This document shows, piece after piece, positions 25,973-34,373 of a stretch of DNA of 64,000 nucleotides. Both the position numbers and the translations under genes were made by a program. The stretch's first letter is position 1. Each line of letters starts with the position of its first letter. Origin of the DNA: [Chlorobium] sp. 445 (GTDB lineage: Bacteria; Bacteroidota; Chlorobiia; Chlorobiales; Thermochlorobacteraceae); NCBI GenBank assembly GCA_002763895.1, contig NSLH01000009.1:1-64000 (forward strand), read 5' to 3'. Under the pieces are notes generated by a model. The model did no database searches, was not told where the DNA came from, and saw only the letters and a list, made by a program, of their open reading frames with translations.

Positions 25973-27376
25973 ATGCCAGCGCGTAGCATTGCGATTTACG
26001 GTAAAGGCGGTATCGGCAAAAGCTTTATCACCACGAACTTGACGGCCATGTTTGCGCTGATGAACAAGCGCGTGTTGCAAATCGGATGCGATCCGAAGCA
26101 CGACTCTACAACCTCACTTTTTGGCGGTATTTCTCTCCCCACAGTTACGGAAGTCTTTGGTCAGAAGACTCAAACGCACGAAAAAGTCCAACTCGAGGAT
26201 ATTGTCTTCAAGCGGCAGTTAGACGGCTTTCCACAACCTGTTTTTGGTATTGAACTTGGCGGTCCAGAAGTTGGGCGCGGCTGCGGTGGACGTGGCATTA
26301 TCTCTGGCTTTGATGTCTTGGAACGGCTTGGGCTTTTCAGATGGGATTTGGATGTTATTCTAATGGATTTTCTTGGCGATGTGGTCTGCGGCGGTTTTGC
26401 CACACCACTTGCACGCTCGTTGTGCGAAGAAGTCATTCTGGTCGTCTCTAATGACCGACAATCAATTTTTGCCGCAAACAACATTTGCATGGCAAATAAT
26501 TATTTCAAGACCGTTGGTGGCAGTTCTCGCTTACTTGGCTTGATTGTCAACCGTGATGATGGCAGTGGCATCGCAGAGCGCTATGCGAAAGCGGCAGGCA
26601 TCAACATTATTATGAATCTGCCTTATAGTTCAGCCGCACGCGATATTGCCGATTCATTTGACGTGGCAATTCGCCTGCCAGAGATTCAAGAAAAGTTTGC
26701 TGACCTTTGCCAGCGCATCTGGAACCGTGAAATTCCATACTGTGAAGCGCGCGGCTTGAGCTACAACGAGTTCATGTCACTCTTTGGAGAGGTTGATACA
26801 CGCAAACCTGAACCTGCACACCTAAGCGATCTTAAACTTGCTACAAACCTTAACCTTGATGCTCACGCACTTGTCAATGCAGGCGAAAGTGCCGCTTCTG
26901 CAATGAGCAACTCTCAGAAACCGATTCCGATTGATTTATCGAACTTGCCGCCTGAGCGCAATCAACTCGGCGATAAAGTCGCTATCGGTTCTAATGCCGA
27001 TTCGCTGCCGCAAACCGACGAATTTATCGCTCCAGCTTCTCGTCCAACAAAACTTCCACCTATGGCTGCCAAGCGTTATGGTGCTATCAAGCCTGTTTTG
27101 TCTCAAACCTCTCAACCCAAACGGGCACCCAAAACAGATCATGAGCGTCTGCTTGCCTGCATCGAAAAGTTGCCACGCGTTGAGCGCGACCTTATCACAC
27201 TCTATGAAATCAAGCACAAAAGTATTGACGAGATTTCCATCGAGCAGCATCTTGATAGACAAGAAATTGAAGCGTACTTAAGCAATGCGCGCCAACATTT
27301 AAAGGAACTTTTTTCAGCGAAGACGTGCATTAAATTTCGGCTTAGCATACTTTCCTTTGAAGTCAAACATTTTTAA
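25973..27376 (+). CDS. bchX: Chlorophyllide reductase Fe protein BchX with C-terminal sigma-region-4-like extension
   Basis: The nitrogenase-Fe-protein-like ATPase that drives BchYZ to reduce the C7=C8 bond of chlorophyllide. The P-loop GKGGIGKS (residues 10-17), IGCDPKHDST (38-46) and the two [4Fe-4S] cysteines, Cys104 (GRGCGGRG) and Cys139 (DVVCGGFA), are intact. YCEARGLSYNEFMSLFGEVD (256-275) ends the usual core; purple-bacterial BchX is about 330 residues, this one 467. After a Pro/Ser-rich linker, residues 389-448 match sigma-70 region 4: IEKLPRVERDLITLYE, then S-I-D-E-I-S and YLSNARQHLKELF. bchY and bchZ are not in the window. A strong AAAAAAGGAG site precedes the start. The TPR gene begins 3 bp downstream. 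Confidence 0.93.
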   Translation: MPARSIAIYGKGGIGKSFITTNLTAMFALMNKRVLQIGCDPKHDSTTSLFGGISLPTVTEVFGQKTQTHEKVQLEDIVFKRQLDGFPQPVFGIELGGPEVGRGCGGRGIISGFDVLERLGLFRWDLDVILMDFLGDVVCGGFATPLARSLCEEVILVVSNDRQSIFAANNICMANNYFKTVGGSSRLLGLIVNRDDGSGIAERYAKAAGINIIMNLPYSSAARDIADSFDVAIRLPEIQEKFADLCQRIWNREIPYCEARGLSYNEFMSLFGEVDTRKPEPAHLSDLKLATNLNLDAHALVNAGESAASAMSNSQKPIPIDLSNLPPERNQLGDKVAIGSNADSLPQTDEFIAPASRPTKLPPMAAKRYGAIKPVLSQTSQPKRAPKTDHERLLACIEKLPRVERDLITLYEIKHKSIDEISIEQHLDRQEIEAYLSNARQHLKELFSAKTCIKFRLSILSFEVKHF

Positions 27377-27379
27377 GCG

Positions 27380-27919
27380 ATGCAGCAATACGACGATACC
27401 CTAAAGCAACTTGTTAGCCAGTCACTTAAAGACTCTGAAGAACTTGCCGCACTTGAGCGCCAGTGCACTGAGCAGCCTGAAGATATCCAAGCACACTATA
27501 CTCTTGCTGAAGCGTTTGCTGCACGCAGTCGATTTGCTGAAGCCTCTCGTGCTTACCGTGCTATCCTTGAGCTTAAACCTGATTTTGAACCTGCTCTTAT
27601 CGGCTTGGGTATCGCTGAACTTCAACTTGGCAATTTCGAGCAAGCTATCGCTGCACTCTCAAAGGCTGCAGAACTTAATCCTCATTCTGCGGAAATTCAG
27701 TTCTACTTAGGCAACGCCTTCGATGATGCTGGCAAGAACGATGACGCAATGCGCGCCTTTCAAAATGCACTTGCACTTCAACCTAATTTCGAAGAAGCCC
27801 ATCTTGCTCTCGGCTTTCTTCACTACCGCACTGGGAACCGACACGGTGTGCACGAGCAATACCATCGCCTTCAATCGCTGAATAGTCCGCTGGCTGAACA
27901 ACTTTCTCACCTTTTGTAA
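27380..27919 (+). CDS. TPR protein following bchX
   Basis: A 179-residue, cytosolic, all-helical protein with at least four tetratricopeptide repeats (for example A-Y-R-A-I-L-E-L-K-P-D-F, AIAALSKAAELNPHS, AMRAFQNALALQPNF). There is no signal peptide. It starts 3 bp after the bchX stop, so translation is probably coupled. TPR domains mediate protein-protein contacts; a scaffold for the pigment enzymes is a reasonable guess but not shown. Confidence 0.8.
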   Translation: MQQYDDTLKQLVSQSLKDSEELAALERQCTEQPEDIQAHYTLAEAFAARSRFAEASRAYRAILELKPDFEPALIGLGIAELQLGNFEQAIAALSKAAELNPHSAEIQFYLGNAFDDAGKNDDAMRAFQNALALQPNFEEAHLALGFLHYRTGNRHGVHEQYHRLQSLNSPLAEQLSHLL

Positions 27920-27930
27920 TTGTGTCTCAG

Positions 27931-28504
27931 ATGAAGTTAGCAAAGTCGTGTTTCGTTATACTCTCTGCGCTCTTTGCACTCTCATGTAACGACCCCAAAG
28001 CCAAAGCACGAGAGGATATCCAGAATTTGCAGGAGACCGTAAAATACACTCCGAACAATCCGAAACTCTTTACGCGCCTTGGAGCGGCATATGCTTCACT
28101 CGGAGAGTATGAAAAAGCCATTGGCGCCTTTCAAAAAGCTATTGAACTCAATCCGACCGATACCTCCACATTGGTAACGCTCGGTGTGATGGCTTTTCAG
28201 CTCGAGCGTTATGCAGATGCACTTTGGGCTTTTGAGAAACTTGCTGCGCTCACCCCGCAAAGTTTTGATGCTCACCGCAACATTGGCAATGTCTATGTCA
28301 AGATGAAAAAATTCCGTGAAGCCATTGCTCCCTACCAACGTGCACTCGCCTTAGATTCACTCAATGCCGAAGCATATTTCAGTCTTGGTGTGTGTTACTA
28401 TGAACTTGGTGAGCGTGATTCTGCTATGATGTGCTACGAGCGCATCAAAGATAAAAAACGCTTATCTTGCTGGCGCCTTGCAACGCAAACTTGCCCCGAA
28501 ATAA
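27931..28504 (+). CDS. TPR lipoprotein (3' frameshift)
   Basis: Lipoprotein signal FVILSALFALSC from ATG 27931, followed by tetratricopeptide repeats (A-I-G-A-F-Q-K-A-I-E-L-N-P-T-D, AIAPYQRALALDSLNAEA). Near the end the frame departs into a non-TPR tail running to 28620. With one A removed from the A6 run at 28453-28458 it reads IKDKNAYLAGALQRKLAPK and stops at 28504. The corrected end is preferred because it completes the last helix and frees a promoter-like element at 28586. Predicted envelope scaffold protein of about 191 residues. Confidence 0.75.
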
Positions 28505-28585
28505 CCTTCACTTGGTCACGCTCTGCACAGGGCACTTCAAAAAGAAATCATCGATTAGCCCCTGAAAAAGGCATGCACTTTTTTG

Positions 28586-28593
28586 TATCTTTG
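28586..28593 (+). promoter_or_regulatory. Bacteroidota-type -7 element (TATCTTTG)
   Basis: Ends 32 bp before the UDP-glucose dehydrogenase start at 28626, in the gap created by the corrected TPR gene end. Confidence 0.45.
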
Positions 28594-28625
28594 GCATTTC
28601 AAAAAAAACTTAGACTCTAACGCAC

Positions 28626-29945
28626 ATGTTCAAAATTTCTGTCGTTGGCACGGGGTATGTTGGACTTGTAGCGGGCACTTGCTTTGCTGAAACAGGCAAT
28701 GAAGTTATCTGCGTCGACACCAATGAAGAGAAAGTCAAGCAGCTTTCTGCTGGTAAGATTACAATTTTTGAGCCCGGCTTAGAAGTGCTCTTCAAACGCA
28801 ACCTGCGCGAAGGTCGATTGCGTTTTACGACAAGCCTTGCTGATGCGGTCCAAGCCACTGATCTTATTTTTCTTGCCCTGCCTACACCGCAAGGTGAAGA
28901 TGGCTCTGCCGATTTAAGGTATGTGCTTGGTGTAGCTCATGAGATCGGCAAGCTCATTCGGTCTTACAAAATCATTGTGGATAAATCTACGGTACCTGTT
29001 GGCACTGCAGAAAAAGTACGTGCTGTAATTGCTGAAAACGCCAAGTGTGAGTTTGATGTGGTCAGTAACCCTGAATTTTTGCGCGAAGGTGTGGCTGTTG
29101 ATGACTTTCTTAAGCCAGAGCGCGTAATTATTGGCAGTTCATCACCACGTGCAATTGAGGTCATGAAGCAACTCTATGAGCCCTTTGTCAGGCAAGGCAA
29201 CCCTATTCTTGTGATGGATGAACGCAGCGCAGAACTCACCAAATATGCTGCTAATGCCATGCTTGCGCTGAAAATTTCATTTATGAATGAAATCTCAAAT
29301 CTCTGCGATAGAGTTGGCGCTAATGTTGATGCAGTGCGGCGCGGCATTGGTACCGATTCGCGCATCGGCAAGCAATTTCTTTATGCCGGTGTCGGCTATG
29401 GCGGCAGTTGCTTTCCCAAAGATGTTAAAGCGCTTATCAAAACCGCAGAAGAATATGGCTATGACTTGAAAATTATGAAATCCGTTGAGCAGGTCAATGA
29501 CTTGCAAAAGCGCATTTTGATTGAAAAAATTGAAAAGCATTTTGGCGGCGCACAAAACCTCAAAGGCAAGAGATTTGCGCTTTGGGGACTTTCCTTCAAG
29601 CCGAACACCGATGACATTCGCGAGGCACCATCGCTTGTTATCATTGATGAACTTTTGAAGCGTGGTGCCAGCATCGCTGCCTTTGACCCCGAAGCTATGG
29701 ACAATGCACGCAGAATTTATGAAGGTAAAATTACTTTTGTCGCAAAAGACTATGACGCACTCGTAGATGCTGATGCGCTGATTATTGTTACCGAATGGAA
29801 CGAATTTCGCAACCCTGACTTCCAAAAGATTAAATCTTACCTGCGTGGTAAAGTCATTTTCGATGGACGCAATGTATATGATCCACACAAAATCAAGCAG
29901 TTAGGCTTTGAGTATTACAGCATTGGTCGTCCTATTGTGGACTGA
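28626..29945 (+). CDS. ugd: UDP-glucose 6-dehydrogenase
   Basis: Oxidises UDP-glucose to UDP-glucuronate for polysaccharide precursors, using NAD. 439 residues. The NAD-binding VVGTGYVGLVAGTCFAETG (residues 5-23), STVPVGTA, SNPEFLREGVAVDDFLKPER split across 140-160, catalytic Cys in GYGGSCFPKDV (about 260) and the C-terminal domain FKPNTDDIREAPSLVII are complete. It probably starts a new transcript from the element at 28586, and is 68 bp upstream of comM. Confidence 0.95.
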   Translation: MFKISVVGTGYVGLVAGTCFAETGNEVICVDTNEEKVKQLSAGKITIFEPGLEVLFKRNLREGRLRFTTSLADAVQATDLIFLALPTPQGEDGSADLRYVLGVAHEIGKLIRSYKIIVDKSTVPVGTAEKVRAVIAENAKCEFDVVSNPEFLREGVAVDDFLKPERVIIGSSSPRAIEVMKQLYEPFVRQGNPILVMDERSAELTKYAANAMLALKISFMNEISNLCDRVGANVDAVRRGIGTDSRIGKQFLYAGVGYGGSCFPKDVKALIKTAEEYGYDLKIMKSVEQVNDLQKRILIEKIEKHFGGAQNLKGKRFALWGLSFKPNTDDIREAPSLVIIDELLKRGASIAAFDPEAMDNARRIYEGKITFVAKDYDALVDADALIIVTEWNEFRNPDFQKIKSYLRGKVIFDGRNVYDPHKIKQLGFEYYSIGRPIVD

Positions 29946-30013
29946 GCGTATTTTGCAGTATGCACGCATACCTTGCGCCATTTGCAACTTTTCATCATCT
30001 ACGCACGCGTGAT

Positions 30014-31575
30014 ATGCTCTCGCAACTTTCATCGGCGGCGGCGCTGGGCGTTGATGCCATTAAAATCGATATTGAGACGAACTTAGATAGTGGCTTGCCA
30101 TCGTTCATCGTGGTTGGCTTGCCCGATAGCGCTATCAAGGAAAGCCGTGAGCGCGTGTTGACTGCATTGAAAAATTCAGGGTTTAGTGTACCGCCCAGAA
30201 AAATCACGGTCAATCTTGCACCTGCAGATGTGCGTAAAGAAGGTACAGCATTTGATTTGCCTATTGCGATTGGTGTGCTAGCTTGCATGGGCGTCGTTAG
30301 TTTAGAGGTGCTCAAGGGTGTACTTTTGCTTGGTGAACTTGCGCTCGATGGCGCCTTACGCCGTGTCTCTGGTGCACTTCCTATCGCGGTGATGGCGGCA
30401 CGCGACAATTTTTCACGCATGATTGTGCCAAAAGAAAAAACGCCAATGAAGCTGCTGTGGCTGCCGCCGCACTCTCCTCTAGCTTGCGCATCTATGGCGT
30501 CTCTTCACTCAAAGAGACAATTGATTTACTCAACGAACCCGATCGCTTTGCACCAACTTCGATTAACCTTGACGATTACCTTACCTCACGAGCGACATAC
30601 AGTGTTGATTTTGCAGACATTAAAGGGCAGCAAGATGCAAAACTTGCCATGGAAATTGCGGCAGCAGGTGGACATAACATCATCATGATTGGTCCACCCG
30701 GCAGCGGGAAAACCATGCTTGCCAAAGCCCTACCCAGCATTCTGCCGCCTATGCTTTTTGAAGAAGCCTTAGAGACCACAAAAATTTATTCTGTCGCTGG
30801 ACTTTTACCACCGGGCGCTGCACTTCTCACACAGCGTCCCTTTCGCAGTCCACATCATACCAGCAGCAGTGTGGCTCTCATAGGTGGCGGCAATCAAGCT
30901 AAGCCCGGTGAAGTTAGTCTTGCGCATAATGGCGTACTTTTCTTAGACGAACTGCCTGAATTTGCTCGAGCTACGCTTGAAGTGATGCGTCAACCGCTCG
31001 AAGATCGTGAAGTAACGGTCTCACGTGCTGCGCTTTCTATCAAGTATCCTGCAAGTTTTATGCTTGTTGCTGCCATGAATCCCAGCCCTGCAGGTGCACT
31101 GCGCGACGAAAATGGGAACCTGACAGCCACGCCGCAACAGATTCAGCGATATCTTTCTAGAATTTCAGGACCGCTTTTGGATCGCATTGACATTCACATT
31201 GATGTACCAAAGGTCGATCATCGTGCCCTGCTTTCAAAAGAATCCGGTGAACGTTCTGAAGTTATTCGTGAGCGTGTCATCAAAGCGCGAGAAATTCAGC
31301 AGCGGCGATTCAAAGACTATCATGCACAATCCATATTTTGCAATGCACAGATGAATACCAAGCTCATTAAAGAGTTTTGTGCGCTCGATGAAAAAAGTGA
31401 ACAGCGCCTGCTTGACAGCATGAAGCGCTTAAATCTTTCAGCGCGCGCGCATGATCGCATTCTAAAAGTCAGCCGCACGATTGCCGATCTTGATGGCTCG
31501 CCGCGCATAGAGATGAAACACCTCATTCAAGCCATTCAATATCGCAGCCTTGATAGAGAATTTTGGAATGTTTGA
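30014..31575 (+). CDS. comM: ComM/YifB Mg-chelatase-like AAA ATPase (frameshifted)
   Basis: A hexameric helicase promoting branch migration during integration of DNA taken up by transformation. The N-terminal domain starts at ATG 30014 (MLSQLSSAAALGVDAI..., GLPDSAIKESRERV, VNLAPADVRKEGTAFDLPIA). The frame breaks at the A6 run 30435-30440; adding one A (or removing two) gives NANEAAVAAAL and the downstream AAA domain. That part has Walker A GPPGSGKTM, RPFRSPHHTSSSVALIGGG, FLDELPEFARATLEVMRQPL and the arginine-finger region SGPLLDRIDIHI. About 520 residues when joined. It does not belong to the magnesium-chelatase BchI enzymes despite the nearby bch genes. Confidence 0.9.
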
Positions 31576-31584
31576 TATCCAAGG

Positions 31585-34326
31585 ATGAGGCAGTCACATA
31601 AAGATTCTTTGACAGCAGCAAGCATTAAGGAAACAATTCTGAACTCAAAAATCAATCACTTTCTCGTGAAATCATTCTTTCTACTTCTCTTTACCGTTCT
31701 TTTTACGCCTCCACTTTCGGCGCAGGTCTACACGTTCTTTGAGAACCGTGCGATTACACCAGCTTCGATTCGCGCTTATCCACAAAGCCAGACACGCCAA
31801 ATACTCTCACTTGTCGGTAAGTGGAAAGTCAAACTGCCCAGCGGTCTTGAAAGTGAAATCAATGTGCCGTCCGCCTTTAGTTTTTCAGGCAAAGTTACCT
31901 TTGAAAAAGTTATGATGCTGCCGAAAGCATTTGAATCCCGTGCTCTGATGCTCGTCAGTGAAGGCATGGGCACACGCTGCGAGATTTTTTTTAATGATCA
32001 GTTTGTTGGGGCTCAGACCGTTGGCGGTGCGCCTTTCAAGATAGACATTCCCAGCGAAATGTTGCGATTTGGCGCAGAGAATACCCTCAAAATCATTTGT
32101 GACAGCCGCCTCAATGTGCCCAACGCTTTTCCACTCAGTCCCCAAGCCTATGACAAGCAAAATTTCGCAGGGCTTTTCCGCAATCTCTATCTTGTTGCCA
32201 CTTCACCGATTCGTTTTGATGATGTTGATTTCCGCTATCACGTCTCTGATACCCTAATCATGCCGCTTCAAAGAACACCAGCAGCGCTTCCTGATACACA
32301 AGTTACCGTCAAGCTCGACCTTACGGTAAGCGTTAAACAGTTTGACTTGCGTGGCTATAGCCTTGCCGTGGATTCTATAGGCAGAAAGCGTGTTGTGGCT
32401 TATGGTCAACTCTTCCTCGATACGCTGAAAGTCAGCGACAAAGTTCAGCTTGCACAATTCGATGCTGCAAGCAACCAAGTAATTCGTGCTCCATCATCTT
32501 TCCAGATTCTCAATGCGAAACTCTGGCAACCAACGTCACCTACACGCTACAGCTTGCACCTTGAACTTCTCACTTCAACTGGCGATACGCTCGACGACCT
32601 GACTTTCTTGCTTGGCTTCAGAACAGTTGGATTTGCCTCAGGTAACTTTCAACTCAACCGCAAACCCTTTTTGCTCAAAGGATTGCATGTGAGCGAAGAA
32701 ACAGAGCAAACAGCTAATGTGCTCTCACCTGATGATATTCTGCGTGATCTTATGCTGATTCGTAGTGCTGGTGTTAACGCCATCTGCTTGACTGAACTGC
32801 CTAATCCGATTTGGTATCACTTCTGCGATAGTCTTGGTCTTTTGTTGTTCATTCAACTGCCTGTACGCAACGCGCCTTCACGCCTGCTGGTGCAACCCGG
32901 CTTTTTGCAGCAGTCTGAACTTGCTCTGCAAGAGAGCATTTTACGCTCAAAATTCCACCCCTCGGTGATTGGCTACGGTCTTGGGGAAGGCATAGATTTG
33001 GCTGATACACCTGAAGCTTACTTGAAAGGACTTTCAAATCTTGTCAGAACAAACACACAAGGGCTTGTGTATTTTACCGCAAAATCCTTGCAACCCAGCC
33101 CTTATTGGCAATACTCCGATTTCATTGCCTTTTCTGACTTCAATGGCTCTTTTGATGCATTCAAGAATAAGTTTGATTTTGCTAAAACTTTGGCGAACAC
33201 CGAAAAACCGATTTTAATTGCTCACTACGGTGCCCTTGCTGAGACAGACAACCATAACGGCTACAGCGACCCACGTTCGCTTGAACATCAAGCTAAGTTT
33301 CTTTTAGATCGCTTTCGTCTGTTAGAAGAAGCCTATCAACAAAGTCAGCCTGTCTCAGGTGGGTTTGTCTATACCTTTTGCGACTATCATCTTGCTATTG
33401 CACCAGTTCTTGGCAGCGATGCGCGCGATCCCTATCTTGCAACTTTTGGTCTTCTCACGCTCGGGCGCGAAAAGAAAATCAGCTTTCAGATGCTCAAGTC
33501 GCTCTACCTTGGCGAGCGCGTCTATAACCCACCAATTGGCAGCCCAAAGAGCGACTTTTCACCTTCACTTATTCTTGCCAGTATCTTTCTGACTGCTTTG
33601 CTCGTCTATCTCATCAATGGCAATAGGCGCTTGCAGGAAAACTTGCAGCGCGCACTAGTGCGCCCCATAAACCTTTACATGGACATTCGTGACCAGCGCC
33701 TTTACTCTGCTTTCGACCCCATTACTTTACTTTTACTGTTGTCGCTGATTTGGGCATCTATTCTTGCTGCCTTTCTATACAGTTTGCGCACGAATGCTGA
33801 TTTGGACTTTTGGCTTTCGCATTTTATTCGTGCTGCTCTGCTCAAAGAAAGCATCAACTATCTTGCACTGCACCCACATTTTGCTATTCTCATCTTCGCA
33901 CTTGTCTTTCTTATTTTCTCTCTGCTCTTGCCACTGCTTAGCAAATTCCTCATCGGGCTCGTCAAACGCACAAGAGTAACTTATCTGCAACTGCTTCATG
34001 TTTGGACATGGGCATCAGCACCATGGATCATACTGGTCTTTGCTGCAGCTTTTATCGATCGTCTAGAAAACAATGCATTTAATTTCGTCGTGCTCTTTCT
34101 TTGTATCCTTCTTTTCCTTATTGCATTTAGCCGCTTCCTACGCGGTATCGCCGTCGTTGCAGAAGTCAATCGTGTTGTCGTCTGGCTCACAGGCTTTCTG
34201 CTGCTTGTGCTCAGTCTTAGTGTCTTGTTCTATCTTTCAGATACTTTTTATCACACATCTGCGTATTTGCAGTATCAATATCATGGACTCAAAGAGGGAC
34301 TCAAAATTATTTCTACACAATTGTAA
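31585..34326 (+). CDS. GH2-fold protein fused to a polytopic membrane domain
   Basis: A 913-residue protein with a signal-like segment at residues 28-46. Residues 75-205 form a GH2 sugar-binding jelly-roll (LVGKWKVKLPSG, GMGTRCEIFFND), 230-345 an Ig-like domain and 350-640 a GH2 TIM barrel (FQLNRKPFLLKGLHVSEET, IRSAGVNAICLTELPNPIWY). The acid/base Glu is present at 468 (GYGLGEG), but the nucleophile position is His547 (KPILIAHYGA, where GH2 enzymes have E-Y/F-G). Six hydrophobic helices follow (about 660-680, 712-735, 765-790, 808-825, 832-850, 865-885). It is likely a periplasm-facing glycan-binding or altered hydrolase anchored in the inner membrane. Ten bp after comM. Confidence 0.75.
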   Translation: MRQSHKDSLTAASIKETILNSKINHFLVKSFFLLLFTVLFTPPLSAQVYTFFENRAITPASIRAYPQSQTRQILSLVGKWKVKLPSGLESEINVPSAFSFSGKVTFEKVMMLPKAFESRALMLVSEGMGTRCEIFFNDQFVGAQTVGGAPFKIDIPSEMLRFGAENTLKIICDSRLNVPNAFPLSPQAYDKQNFAGLFRNLYLVATSPIRFDDVDFRYHVSDTLIMPLQRTPAALPDTQVTVKLDLTVSVKQFDLRGYSLAVDSIGRKRVVAYGQLFLDTLKVSDKVQLAQFDAASNQVIRAPSSFQILNAKLWQPTSPTRYSLHLELLTSTGDTLDDLTFLLGFRTVGFASGNFQLNRKPFLLKGLHVSEETEQTANVLSPDDILRDLMLIRSAGVNAICLTELPNPIWYHFCDSLGLLLFIQLPVRNAPSRLLVQPGFLQQSELALQESILRSKFHPSVIGYGLGEGIDLADTPEAYLKGLSNLVRTNTQGLVYFTAKSLQPSPYWQYSDFIAFSDFNGSFDAFKNKFDFAKTLANTEKPILIAHYGALAETDNHNGYSDPRSLEHQAKFLLDRFRLLEEAYQQSQPVSGGFVYTFCDYHLAIAPVLGSDARDPYLATFGLLTLGREKKISFQMLKSLYLGERVYNPPIGSPKSDFSPSLILASIFLTALLVYLINGNRRLQENLQRALVRPINLYMDIRDQRLYSAFDPITLLLLLSLIWASILAAFLYSLRTNADLDFWLSHFIRAALLKESINYLALHPHFAILIFALVFLIFSLLLPLLSKFLIGLVKRTRVTYLQLLHVWTWASAPWIILVFAAAFIDRLENNAFNFVVLFLCILLFLIAFSRFLRGIAVVAEVNRVVVWLTGFLLLVLSLSVLFYLSDTFYHTSAYLQYQYHGLKEGLKIISTQL

Positions 34327-34373
34327 GCCATTTCATTACACACTATCAACCATAACTTGTCTTCTCAGTCTCA

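Noticed and set aside
30014-31575. Magnesium chelatase subunit BchI/BchD near the bch genes
   Set aside because: The N-terminal GLPDSAIKESRERV domain and overall layout are those of ComM/YifB, not of the chelatase.
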